Assembly (NCBI GenBank): GCA_035627615.1
Contig: DASPLL010000008.1
Coordinates: forward strand, 10,239 to 74,238
DNA from: BRH-c25 sp035627615
GTDB taxonomy: Bacteria > Bacillota > Clostridia > Lutisporales > Lutisporaceae
Direction: 5' to 3'
DNA length: 64,000 nt
The translations under genes were made by a program, and so were the position numbers. A model generated the notes under the pieces. It saw only the letters and a list, made by a program, of their open reading frames with translations. It was not told the DNA's origin and searched no databases. The stretch's first letter is position 1. Each line of letters begins with the position of its first letter. Shown piece after piece: positions 1-8,461 of this stretch.

Positions 1-1
1 T

Positions 2-733
2 GACCTGGCAAACAGCATAGGAGTGAGCGACGCCAGTATAGTCAGGTTCTGCCAGAAGCTGGGCTACGAAGGCTTCATAGAATTTAAGAATGTTTTACTT
101 ATGGAAATAAACGACAGTGGGAAAAATCCTGTTGATAAGATGCTTAAGACAATAAAGCTTATCGGTGAAGACAATAAGGATTATGCAAATCTGTTTCAAA
201 ACGAACTGGCAAATCTGAACAGAACAATAATGAGCTTTGAGGCGGAGGTATTGAAGGCTGCAGTTGATGAGATCGGAAAAGCAAAGAAAGTATATATTCT
301 TGGTATGGGCAGCTGTAAAACAATTGCTGATCTTGTTTACTACAATTTCAAGAGGCTGGGGCTGAACTGTGAGACTATTACTTACGGCGGTATTGCGCTG
401 TATGACAGCCTGTCCAGGATAGAAAAAAATGATGCGGTAATTATGATTAGCTTTCCCCGGTATTCCATTGATTCATATAATGCAATGAAGCACGTGCATG
501 ATATAAAGGCCAAATCCATAATCATCACAGATAGTAATGAGAATAAGCTTGCAAAGCTGTCAGACTATGTAATGATTGCAACCAGTGAAAATCCCATTTA
601 TTTTTATAATTCCTATGTTGGTCCGATAGCACTTTGCAATATACTGGTATTTGAGTATTTCACACGGAATAAGGAAAAATGCTTGAGACACCTTGAGAAT
701 ATTAAAAAGCTGAATAAGTATTATCTTAAATAG
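2..733 (+). CDS. RpiR/MurR-family transcriptional regulator, 5' end outside the window
   Basis: The reading frame is open to the left edge, so the gene starts upstream. The visible part begins with the end of an N-terminal helix-turn-helix (LANSIGVSDASIVRFCQKLGYEG, the usual RpiR HTH_6 signature, split here by the window edge). A SIS sugar-phosphate-binding domain follows (VYILGMGSCKTIADLV, then MISFPRYS and IIITDS strands). RpiR proteins typically sense phosphosugars, and the MurR subgroup senses MurNAc-6-phosphate. It is followed by a strong terminator and then the alanine racemase/peptide importer cluster, which it may control; that link is inferred from position. The GTG at 23 lies inside the HTH and is not the true start. 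Confidence 0.85.
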   Translation, partial: DLANSIGVSDASIVRFCQKLGYEGFIEFKNVLLMEINDSGKNPVDKMLKTIKLIGEDNKDYANLFQNELANLNRTIMSFEAEVLKAAVDEIGKAKKVYILGMGSCKTIADLVYYNFKRLGLNCETITYGGIALYDSLSRIEKNDAVIMISFPRYSIDSYNAMKHVHDIKAKSIIITDSNENKLAKLSDYVMIATSENPIYFYNSYVGPIALCNILVFEYFTRNKEKCLRHLENIKKLNKYYLK

Positions 734-758
734 TTTATATAGTATTAGTGAATGAACA

Positions 759-798
759 GGAAGATTACAGCGTAGAACTGTAATCTTCCTTATTTTTT
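759..798 (+). terminator. Rho-independent terminator after the RpiR gene
   Basis: A perfect 12-bp stem (GGAAGATTACAG at 759-770 with CTGTAATCTTCC at 778-789), a 7-nt loop and a T-rich tail. It separates the regulator from the downstream cluster. Confidence 0.9.
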
Positions 799-856
799 AT
801 AGTAAAATGCAGATTTTGGAATAACAAAAAAATATATAATAATTCAGTAATAATAC

Positions 857-896
857 TTGCAAAAATATCATATTATGAGTATAGTGTAATTATTAC
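857..896 (+). promoter_or_regulatory. Candidate promoter and operator for the alr/peptide cluster
   Basis: TTGCAA at 857-862 and TATAGT at 880-885 with a 17-bp spacer resemble a sigmaA promoter. Directly downstream, GTAATTATTAC (886-896) is an 11-bp dyad around one central base, placed where a repressor would block initiation. The binding protein is unknown; the upstream RpiR regulator is a candidate. Confidence 0.45.
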
Positions 897-965
897 TACA
901 TGAAAATTATGGTATAAAACCTATTTTAACACAGGAGACGGAAGGAAAATAGAAGGAGTATGCAT

Positions 966-2129
966 ATGAGTGATATTGTACTAAGAGACACATTAGTAGA
1001 GGTCAATCTCGATAATATAGCTTATAACATGAAGCAAATAAAAGAAATGGTTGGTTATAATGTAGCAATAGCAGCAGTGGTTAAAGCCGATGCATACGGT
1101 TGCGGGGCGCTGGATATTGCTTCTGCGATAATTGAGAACGGTGCGGATTATTTAGCTGTTGCTACATTGTCAGAAGCTCTTGAGTTGAGAAGAAAGTATA
1201 AGGATTATCCGATTTTCATTATGGGATTTACTCCGGATGAACAACTGGAATATATAGTGAAAAATAACATTACTCAGACGGTATTTTCTTTAAGACAGTC
1301 AAAGCTATTGGATGCTTTAGGCAGAGTACATAATAAAAAACCGGTTATACATATCAAATATGATACAGGATTCAACAGACTTGGATTCAGAGATTGTGAA
1401 GAAAGCATATCAGAGATCGAAGAAATATTTAAGCTTGATAATTTGAATATTGAAGGAATCTATTCTCATTTTGCCCTGACAAGCTTTGAAGACGACGTCA
1501 GGCAGTACAGTAAGTTTGTGACTGCAATAAACAGGCTTGAATCAAAGGGCTGCAGCTTCAGATACAAACACATATGTGACAGTATAGCCGCAGTGGATTA
1601 TCCTCAATACCGGCTTGATATGATCAGACCGGGGGCTATAATTTATGGATTGAAATCTTATGAGAATGATAATTTGCGTTTAAAACAGGCCATTACCTTC
1701 AAATCAAAAATATACTACATTAAGTCAATAAAAAAAGGTGAAGGCATCAGCTATAGCTACATGTGGAAAGCGAAGAGGGACAGCATAATAGGTACCATAC
1801 CCTTTGGCTATGCTGATGGTTACCCGCGTAATATGAGGGATAAGGGATATGTAGTTATACGCGGTAAAAAAGCACCGATAGTAGGCGTAATATGTATGGA
1901 TCAATGTATGGTGGACTTGACTGATATTGAGGATGCAAGGGAAGGTGATGAAGTAATTATCTACGGAGACGGAACTGATGGTGCTTTGGATGTGCAAGCC
2001 ATATCCCAGCTGGCAGGTACAAACAAGAATGAAGTGGTTTGCCGGCTGTCAAGAAGAACACCTCGTATATATATAAAGGACGGCAAGGTGGTAAAGGTAT
2101 TGAATCATTTACTGGATTCCCCTATCTGA
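966..2129 (+). CDS. alr: Alanine racemase (PLP-dependent)
   Basis: Interconverts L- and D-alanine in the cytoplasm. About 387 residues, normal for the family. Near the N-terminus AAVVKADAYGCG carries the PLP-binding lysine; the C-terminal beta domain contains GISYSYMW with the catalytic tyrosine and ends with the typical CRLSRRTPRIY region. I chose the ATG at 966 because the Shine-Dalgarno AAGGAG (953-958) lies 7 bases before it; the in-frame ATG at 960 is too close. It heads a co-directional cluster with a dipeptide importer and a D-aminopeptidase-like gene, so it may serve D-alanine catabolism rather than, or as well as, cell-wall synthesis. That role is inferred. Confidence 0.92.
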   Translation: MSDIVLRDTLVEVNLDNIAYNMKQIKEMVGYNVAIAAVVKADAYGCGALDIASAIIENGADYLAVATLSEALELRRKYKDYPIFIMGFTPDEQLEYIVKNNITQTVFSLRQSKLLDALGRVHNKKPVIHIKYDTGFNRLGFRDCEESISEIEEIFKLDNLNIEGIYSHFALTSFEDDVRQYSKFVTAINRLESKGCSFRYKHICDSIAAVDYPQYRLDMIRPGAIIYGLKSYENDNLRLKQAITFKSKIYYIKSIKKGEGISYSYMWKAKRDSIIGTIPFGYADGYPRNMRDKGYVVIRGKKAPIVGVICMDQCMVDLTDIEDAREGDEVIIYGDGTDGALDVQAISQLAGTNKNEVVCRLSRRTPRIYIKDGKVVKVLNHLLDSPI

Positions 2130-2214
2130 AGATAAGCGGCGGATATAGAGCAATGGCCTGATATAGCTACAATAAATATAAATAATAAGTTGATATAAAA
2201 GGGGGTGAATTTGA

Positions 2215-3132
2215 ATGGGGAAGTATATTCTAAAGAGAATTCTGTCAGCAGCCTTGACTATCTTATTTATTATCACGATAACCTTTTTCTTGATGAAGGC
2301 AATTCCCGGAGATCCGTTCAGTGCAGAAAAAATACCTAATGGTGCGGTAAGGGAAGCTGTTTTTGCTAAGTATGGATTGGATAAACCCGTCTATGTACAG
2401 TATTTTAAGTATTTAGGCAATTTTATCATGGGAGACTTTGGTGTATCCTACACAAAACAGGGACTTACTGTTGACAGGATAATAAAAGACGGATTCCCTT
2501 ATTCATTTCTTATAGGTACATATTCTTGTGCCTTAATCATCATTGTCGGCATTTCAATGGGTATAGCATGTGCTCTGAAGCAGAACAAGCTGGTTGACAG
2601 ATTTGTCATGGTTCTTGCAACTCTTGGAGCTACTATACCAAGCTTTGTACTGGCAACAGGTTTTCTATATCTTTTCAGTTCGGTTTTAGGGTGGGTACCG
2701 GCTTTTGGTATTGAAAACCCAAAGGGTTATATAGGACCAGTGCTTGTTATAGGAGCTTTTTCCATGTCATTTGTCACCAGACTGACCAGGACTTCAATTT
2801 TGGATGTAATGCAGCAGGATTACATAAGGACAGCAAGAGCAAAGGGGATATCAGAATTCAAGGTGATAGGAAAGCATGCTCTGCGAAATGCGCTTCTTCC
2901 TATTGTAACCTATATAGGACCAATGATTGCATCAATACTGACCGGCTCCTTTGTTATAGAAAAGGTATTCGGCATACCCGGTATTGGAAGTCTTTTTACT
3001 ATCAGCATACTTAACAGGGATTATACATTAATAATGGGTACAACAGTTTTCTTTGCAATATTCCTGGTGCTCACCATATTGATTGTGGACATTTTATATG
3101 TATTTATAGACCCGAGAATAAAATATGAATAG
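2215..3132 (+). CDS. Oligo/dipeptide ABC transporter permease, OppB/DppB type
   Basis: Inner-membrane permease of a peptide importer, 305 residues. It begins with the classic GKYILKRILSAALTILFIITITFFLMKAIPGDPF-type first membrane segment, and the cytoplasmic EAA loop is seen as YIRTARAKGISEFKVIGKHALRNALLP. It ends IDPRIKYE, typical for the family. The Shine-Dalgarno AAGGGGGTGA sits just before the ATG. It is followed after 11 bases by the second permease and then both ATPases and the binding protein, so the importer is complete. Substrate is not determined by sequence; neighbours suggest short peptides. Confidence 0.92.
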   Translation: MGKYILKRILSAALTILFIITITFFLMKAIPGDPFSAEKIPNGAVREAVFAKYGLDKPVYVQYFKYLGNFIMGDFGVSYTKQGLTVDRIIKDGFPYSFLIGTYSCALIIIVGISMGIACALKQNKLVDRFVMVLATLGATIPSFVLATGFLYLFSSVLGWVPAFGIENPKGYIGPVLVIGAFSMSFVTRLTRTSILDVMQQDYIRTARAKGISEFKVIGKHALRNALLPIVTYIGPMIASILTGSFVIEKVFGIPGIGSLFTISILNRDYTLIMGTTVFFAIFLVLTILIVDILYVFIDPRIKYE

Positions 3133-3143
3133 AGGTGGTACAC

Positions 3144-4475
3144 TTGTCCGGCGCAGCTAAACTGGATTGCAGATGGGAGCCATTGAAAATAAAGGCTGTT
3201 GATTCTGAAATAATCGAAAGGCCAAGCCTTACATATGGTCAGGATAGTTGGAGAAGACTGAGAAGCAACAAAAGTGCCGTAGTAGCATTGATTATAATAG
3301 CTATCATTGTTTTATCAGCAATTCTGATACCATTTTTCTGGGATTACAGTTATGAACAACAGGAGCTGACTTTATCAAATATACCGCCCAGGCTGAATAT
3401 TTATGAACTGGATAATAACAGTTATATATATATAACAAGTGAGTACAAAGTGATAGAAGTGACAAAAGATGGTGAACTGATCAAATTAGCTGATTTAATC
3501 AAAGATGACAAGATGGGAAAAAAGTATTACTACGATGTAAACGGCAATACGGTGTTGATAGATTACAGTCCATATTTCAATGCAAAGACCGAGTTTATAA
3601 AAATTGAGAGAGCATACAGGAAAAACCCGCTGATCAAGGTTAGTGATTATAAATATTTAAGGAATTATTTTGCATCACAGGGTGTGAGCAGGGATACAGT
3701 TACATTTGATGAGGCAAACACCATAATGAATAAAAGAATAGACAGATATGAAGTGAAGAGTAATGATAAACCTGTCAAGCCCTTTGGCAGAGTATCGAAT
3801 AAAACCTATATCTGGGGCTCCGACTCTCTGGGGCGTGATATGTTCATCAGAGTGGTGTATGGAGCAAGAGTATCTCTGTTAGTGGGTTTTATAGCCGCGT
3901 TAATTAATTTCGTAATAGGTGTGTTCTATGGGGGCATATCAGGTTACTTTGGCGGCAGAGTCGATAATCTGATGATGAGGTTCGTTGATATAATAAGCTC
4001 CATTCCAATGATGCTGTATGTGATATTACTGATGGTTGTTCTGAAGCCGGGCCTGCAATCCATAATTATTGCGATGAGTGTGACATATTGGGTCGGCATG
4101 GCCCGCATAGTAAGAGGACAAGTTTTAAGTATGAGAGAGCAGGAATTTGTCCTGGCAGCCAGGACGATCGGAGCATCGACCCGCAGAATCCTTTTCAAAC
4201 ACCTGCTTCCTAATGCTATGGGCCCAATAATGGTATCACTGACAATGCAGATACCGTCAGCTATGTTCACAGAAGCTTTTCTGAGCTTCACAGGCTTAGG
4301 TGTGGCTGCACCGAAAGCATCCTGGGGCAGTCTGTGCAATGATGCTCTTCAGGCGCTGACGATCTATCCCTATCAGATGTTCTATCCGGCTTTGGCAATG
4401 TCCGTAACTATACTGGCCTTCAATATATTCAGTGACGGACTGAGGGATGCTTTGGATCCCAGACTGAGGAAATAA
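3144..4475 (+). CDS. Oligo/dipeptide ABC transporter permease, OppC/DppC type, with large extracytoplasmic insertion
   Basis: Second permease of the importer. TM1 lies around residues 46-66. The permease core starts near residue 218 with WGSDSLGRDMFIRVVYGARVSL and contains the EAA loop (REQEFVLAARTIGASTRRILFKHLLPNA). Between them are roughly 150 residues with no hydrophobic stretch, probably an extracytoplasmic domain, making the protein about 443 residues against about 300 for standard OppC. Start: TTG at 3144 has AGAGGTGG (3131-3138) five bases upstream; the in-frame GTG at 3135 lies inside that ribosome site. The role of the insertion is unknown. Confidence 0.9.
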   Translation: MSGAAKLDCRWEPLKIKAVDSEIIERPSLTYGQDSWRRLRSNKSAVVALIIIAIIVLSAILIPFFWDYSYEQQELTLSNIPPRLNIYELDNNSYIYITSEYKVIEVTKDGELIKLADLIKDDKMGKKYYYDVNGNTVLIDYSPYFNAKTEFIKIERAYRKNPLIKVSDYKYLRNYFASQGVSRDTVTFDEANTIMNKRIDRYEVKSNDKPVKPFGRVSNKTYIWGSDSLGRDMFIRVVYGARVSLLVGFIAALINFVIGVFYGGISGYFGGRVDNLMMRFVDIISSIPMMLYVILLMVVLKPGLQSIIIAMSVTYWVGMARIVRGQVLSMREQEFVLAARTIGASTRRILFKHLLPNAMGPIMVSLTMQIPSAMFTEAFLSFTGLGVAAPKASWGSLCNDALQALTIYPYQMFYPALAMSVTILAFNIFSDGLRDALDPRLRK

Positions 4476-4494
4476 TTCGGAGAGGAGTGATCAC

Positions 4495-5520
4495 ATGAGC
4501 AATAATGTACTTGAGGTTAACAATCTGGAAACTTCTTTCTTCACACATTTAGGTGAAGTAAAAGCTATAAGAGATATAAGCTTTAATGTAAAGTCCGGCG
4601 AAGCATTGGGCGTGGTCGGTGAATCAGGAAGCGGCAAGAGCGTTACATTCCTTTCCGTAATGAGATTACTTCAATACCCTGGGAAGGTCATTAGCGGTGA
4701 AATATTGTTTAACGGGCAAGATATTTTAGCAAGGAATACCAAAGAGATGAGACTTATCAGAGGGAATAAGATATCCATGATATTCCAGGACCCGATGACA
4801 AGCTTGAATCCGGTATATACGATCGGGAATCAAATAGTTGAAGTAATACAGGAACACAATAACATCAGCAATAAGGAAGCAAAGCAAAAGGCTATTGAAA
4901 TGCTCGGTATGGTAGGAATTCCATCTCCGCAGGACAGGTTCAGCAATTATCCCCATGAATTCAGCGGAGGCATGAGACAAAGAGCAATGATAGCCATAGC
5001 CCTGGCGTGCAATCCTCAATTATTGATTGCTGACGAGCCGACGACGGCCCTTGATGTAACAATACAGGCACAAATTCTTGGCTTGATTAAGGAACTGAAC
5101 AAAAAGCTGAATATGGCTACGGTGTTGATAACTCACGATCTTGGAATAGTAGCCAAAGTCTGCAGCAGAGTGATAGTAATGTATGGCGGATTAATAATGG
5201 AAGAAGGCATGGTGAAAGAAATTTTTTATAATCCGCTGCATCCGTATACAATGGGATTGTTAAAATCCATACCAAGATTATCAACAGGAAGCAGAACAAG
5301 GCTTGTTCCAATACCGGGAACGCCTCCTGACCTGTTGAAGCCGCCAACAGGATGCCCTTTTTGCAGTAGGTGCAAATATGCAATGAATATCTGCAGGGAT
5401 GAAATACCTCCATTTTTTGAAAGCCAAGACCATAAGGCCATGTGCTGGTTACTGGATAAAAATGCGCCTGTTATTGAAGATTATGAACATCAGAAGGGAG
5501 GCATCAAGAGTGGAGTATAA
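4495..5520 (+). CDS. Peptide ABC transporter ATP-binding protein, OppD/DppD type
   Basis: One of the two ATPases energising the importer, 341 residues. Walker A GESGSGKS, signature HEFSGGMRQR and Walker B LLIADEPTTALD are all intact. The C-terminal oligopeptide-transporter extension has the cysteine-rich GCPFCSRCKYAMNIC, which in this family often coordinates an iron-sulfur cluster. The ATG follows GGAGTGATC. The gene overlaps the start of the next ATPase by 11 bases, suggesting translational coupling. Confidence 0.93.
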   Translation: MSNNVLEVNNLETSFFTHLGEVKAIRDISFNVKSGEALGVVGESGSGKSVTFLSVMRLLQYPGKVISGEILFNGQDILARNTKEMRLIRGNKISMIFQDPMTSLNPVYTIGNQIVEVIQEHNNISNKEAKQKAIEMLGMVGIPSPQDRFSNYPHEFSGGMRQRAMIAIALACNPQLLIADEPTTALDVTIQAQILGLIKELNKKLNMATVLITHDLGIVAKVCSRVIVMYGGLIMEEGMVKEIFYNPLHPYTMGLLKSIPRLSTGSRTRLVPIPGTPPDLLKPPTGCPFCSRCKYAMNICRDEIPPFFESQDHKAMCWLLDKNAPVIEDYEHQKGGIKSGV

Positions 5521-6493
5521 TGAAAGATTGCTGGAAATCAAAGGCTTGAAGAAATATTTTATAAAGACCAAAGGGATTATCCATAAAAAAGTTGATTATA
5601 TAAAAGCTGTAGATGATGTATCCTTTTTCATCAATAAAAGGGAAACCTTCGGCCTGGTAGGTGAATCCGGATGCGGGAAATCAACAACTGGAAGGACTAT
5701 CATCAGATTGTATAAACCAACAGCCGGGAAAATCCTGTATGATGGAGTTGATATCGGGCAGCTCTGCGAAAAAGACCTGATGCCGTATAAAAAGAAGATA
5801 CAGATGATATTTCAGGACCCCTATGCATCACTTAATGCCAGAATGACTGTAGCGGATATTATAGGCGAGCCTATGGATATACATAACATTGCAAGTGGGA
5901 AGGAAAGAGAAGATAGAATAACAGAGCTTCTGAATATGGTTGGTCTGAGTAAGATCCATGCAAGCAGGTACCCCCACGAATTTTCCGGAGGTCAGAGACA
6001 AAGGATCGGGATTGCCAGGGCACTATCCGTCAACCCTGAATTCATAATATGTGACGAACCCATATCTGCACTGGATGTATCCATTCAGGCTCAAGTGGTG
6101 AATATGCTGGAGGATCTGCAGGAGCAGCTTGGCCTTACTTATCTGTTTATTGCCCATGACCTGAGCATGGTCAGACATATTTCCGATAGAATCGGGGTTA
6201 TGTACTTAGGTAATCTGGTAGAAGTAGCAGATAGAGACGAGCTATATGACAGGCCGATTCACCCATACACAAAAGCGCTGTTGTCTTCAATACCGGTTCC
6301 TGACCCTGAATTATCGGAAAAAATGCAGAGAATTGTACTGGAAGGCGATGTACCAAGCCCTATTAATCCACCTTCCGGGTGCAGGTTCAGAACAAGATGC
6401 CAGTATCAGACCGAAGCCTGTAAAGAAGCAGTACCGAAATTAACTGATGTCGGAAACAAGCATTTTGTAGCATGCCGCCTGATACAGAACTAG
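5510..6493 (+). CDS. Peptide ABC transporter ATP-binding protein, OppF/DppF type
   Basis: Second ATPase of the importer, about 327 residues. Walker A GESGCGKST, signature HEFSGGQRQRIGIARAL and Walker B FIICDEPISALD are intact, and the C-terminus has GCRFRTRCQYQTEAC like its partner. The frame is open further upstream, but GTG at 5510 is the likely start: GGGAGG at 5496-5501 lies eight bases before it, and the family alignment begins there (EYNERLLEIKGLKKYF). It overlaps the upstream ATPase gene. Confidence 0.92.
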   Translation: MEYNERLLEIKGLKKYFIKTKGIIHKKVDYIKAVDDVSFFINKRETFGLVGESGCGKSTTGRTIIRLYKPTAGKILYDGVDIGQLCEKDLMPYKKKIQMIFQDPYASLNARMTVADIIGEPMDIHNIASGKEREDRITELLNMVGLSKIHASRYPHEFSGGQRQRIGIARALSVNPEFIICDEPISALDVSIQAQVVNMLEDLQEQLGLTYLFIAHDLSMVRHISDRIGVMYLGNLVEVADRDELYDRPIHPYTKALLSSIPVPDPELSEKMQRIVLEGDVPSPINPPSGCRFRTRCQYQTEACKEAVPKLTDVGNKHFVACRLIQN

Positions 6494-6562
6494 AACTGGA
6501 AATAATCAGCAATATAATTGCTAATTAAAAAGGCTTCGATTGAAGCATTATAACGAACTAGG

Positions 6563-6597
6563 AATGTTTAAGGTAAGTCAATACTTGCCTATGCATT
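6563..6597 (+). promoter_or_regulatory. Imperfect hairpin between the ATPase gene and the binding-protein gene
   Basis: AATG-TTT-AAGGTAAGT (6563-6578) pairs imperfectly with ACTTGCCT-ATG-CATT (6583-6597). It lies in the 126-bp gap before the solute-binding protein and has no T tail. Such structures often mark mRNA processing points that let the binding protein be made in excess; this is inferred. Confidence 0.35.
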
Positions 6598-6619
6598 ATA
6601 AAAAATGAGGAGGGATAGT

Positions 6620-8362
6620 ATGAAAGTGACGAGAAGGTTATTAACAGTGTTCCTAATTATTGCCCTGGTGACTGCAGTTCTGCCGGGCTGCACAAAACCG
6701 GCACCGGTGGCGACAGAAACCCCGGCTCCAGCGGAGCAGCCAGCTCAAGAGAGCATTTCAGATGCAATTCTGATGTGGAACATAGGCTCGGAGCCAAAGT
6801 CATGGGATCCTCAAATCTGTGGTACAACAGAGGGCGGAGATATTATCAACACATTATTTGAAGGCCTGATGATAGATACAAAAGAGGGTTTAAAACCGGC
6901 TGCGGCAGAAAGCTATGAAATTACTGCAAATGCAGAAGGCGTAGAAGGTACGGTTTATACTTTCAAATTGAGACCGGATGCAAAATGGTCGGACGGAAAA
7001 CCTGTAACCGCCAAGGATTTTGTATATGCCTGGAAAAAGCTATGCTTGCCGGAGGCAGCTGCAACCTATGCCTTTTTGTTAACCGATTATGTAGTTGGGG
7101 CACAGGAATTCTATGATGGCAAAGGTGAATTTGAGGACATAAAAATCAACGCACTGGATGATCTGACCTTACAAGTGGAATTAAAAAGACCTGTCCCGTA
7201 TTTTCTAAGCCTGACATCCTTCTTCTCCTTTATGCCCGCAAGGGAAGACATAGCAGAGCAAGGGGAAGGCTGGGAAAAAGCTCCTGAAACCTGTATAACA
7301 AATGGAGCTTTTAAGCTAAAGGAATATCAAATCGGTTCTCATCTGTTGTTTGAAAAAAATGAGAACTATTGGGATACCGAGAACATCAAATTAAAAGGTA
7401 TTAAAGGCCTGTTAATTACTGAGGATACTACAGCATTACAGGGATACAGAGCAGGTGAAATACAAGTATTGGCAACCATTCCTCATGGTGAAATACCAAA
7501 GCTTGCTTCAGAAGATCCCAACTTCCATAATGAACCCGGCCTGGGATGCGCATTCTATACTTTTAATGTAGATGTAAAGCCTACCAATGACGTTAACGTA
7601 AGGAAAGCTTTATCACTGGCAATAGATAGGAAAATGATTGTTGAGCAGGTGCTCAGAGGAGGCCAGATTCCGGCGTCCGGCTACGTTCCTTCATCCTTCA
7701 GCTTTTCTGATGGCTCCTCCTTCAGAAAGCTGGATAGCTCAGGCAATGTGACAGCGGAATATGGGATTGATCCTTGGAATGTTAATATAAATGAAGCCAA
7801 GGAGTATCTGGCTAAAGCCGGTTACCCGGATGGGAAGGGCTTCCCGAAAATAGAATTGCTGCATGATGTAAATGAAAACGAGAAAATGGTTGCAGAAGCT
7901 ATACAGCAAATGTGGAAAAATAATCTGGGGATAGATGTGACCCTAAGGGCTGAGGAAAGGTCAGTATTCTTTTCTAACAGATACGAAGGTAAGTTTGTAG
8001 TGGCAAGAGGCGGTTGGTTTGGAGACTATAATGATCCGATGACTATGTTCGATCTCTTTACCTCCACCGGTATAAATTATTCTCAGTGGAGATGGCAGCC
8101 GTATCCGGACAGAGAAGATGATACTGTAATGAACCCTGCAAATAAGGTATATGAGGATTATCTCAAGGAATCAGCAAAGAATACCGGCAAAGCCAGGGAT
8201 GAACTGCTGTTAAAGGCAGAGCAGGTATTTATGGATGAAGCAGTAGTCGCTCCGATATACTATCATGCAGATAATTATCTTATAGATGAAGCTAAAGTAG
8301 AAAATGTTCAAAAGAATCCAATGGGTTATTGGATATTCAGATATGCAAAGATGATTGACTAA
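6620..8362 (+). CDS. Peptide ABC transporter substrate-binding lipoprotein (family 5)
   Basis: Extracellular receptor of the importer, about 580 residues. A short charged N-terminus, a hydrophobic segment and the lipobox LPGC mark it as a lipoprotein, followed by a proline/alanine/glutamate-rich linker. The SBP_bac_5 core is recognisable from the N-terminal GSEPKSWDPQICGTTEGGDIINTLFEGL-type region and from KWSDGKPVTAKDFVYAWKK. Start: ATG at 6620 has GAGGAGGGA upstream; the in-frame ATG at 6605 lies across that site. It resembles OppA proteins that bind short peptides. Confidence 0.92.
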   Translation: MKVTRRLLTVFLIIALVTAVLPGCTKPAPVATETPAPAEQPAQESISDAILMWNIGSEPKSWDPQICGTTEGGDIINTLFEGLMIDTKEGLKPAAAESYEITANAEGVEGTVYTFKLRPDAKWSDGKPVTAKDFVYAWKKLCLPEAAATYAFLLTDYVVGAQEFYDGKGEFEDIKINALDDLTLQVELKRPVPYFLSLTSFFSFMPAREDIAEQGEGWEKAPETCITNGAFKLKEYQIGSHLLFEKNENYWDTENIKLKGIKGLLITEDTTALQGYRAGEIQVLATIPHGEIPKLASEDPNFHNEPGLGCAFYTFNVDVKPTNDVNVRKALSLAIDRKMIVEQVLRGGQIPASGYVPSSFSFSDGSSFRKLDSSGNVTAEYGIDPWNVNINEAKEYLAKAGYPDGKGFPKIELLHDVNENEKMVAEAIQQMWKNNLGIDVTLRAEERSVFFSNRYEGKFVVARGGWFGDYNDPMTMFDLFTSTGINYSQWRWQPYPDREDDTVMNPANKVYEDYLKESAKNTGKARDELLLKAEQVFMDEAVVAPIYYHADNYLIDEAKVENVQKNPMGYWIFRYAKMID

Positions 8363-8373
8363 TATTTAATGCC

Positions 8374-8410
8374 GGAATACCTGGTGCCATATTCATGGAC
8401 CAGGTATTCC
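8374..8410 (+). promoter_or_regulatory. Strong intercistronic hairpin after the binding-protein gene
   Basis: GGAATACCTGGT (8374-8385) pairs perfectly with ACCAGGTATTCC (8399-8410) around a 13-nt loop, with no T tract. It is more likely an mRNA-stabilising or processing structure than a full terminator, because the next gene follows in the same direction 51 bases later. Confidence 0.6.
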
Positions 8411-8461
8411 AGCTAACACACAAATATACACCTCATTGGTGACGTTATACAAGGAGGGCTT

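Noticed and set aside
23..733. Complete RpiR-family gene starting at GTG 23
   Set aside because: The GTG lies in the HTH; residues before it in the same frame fit the domain, so the true start is outside the window.
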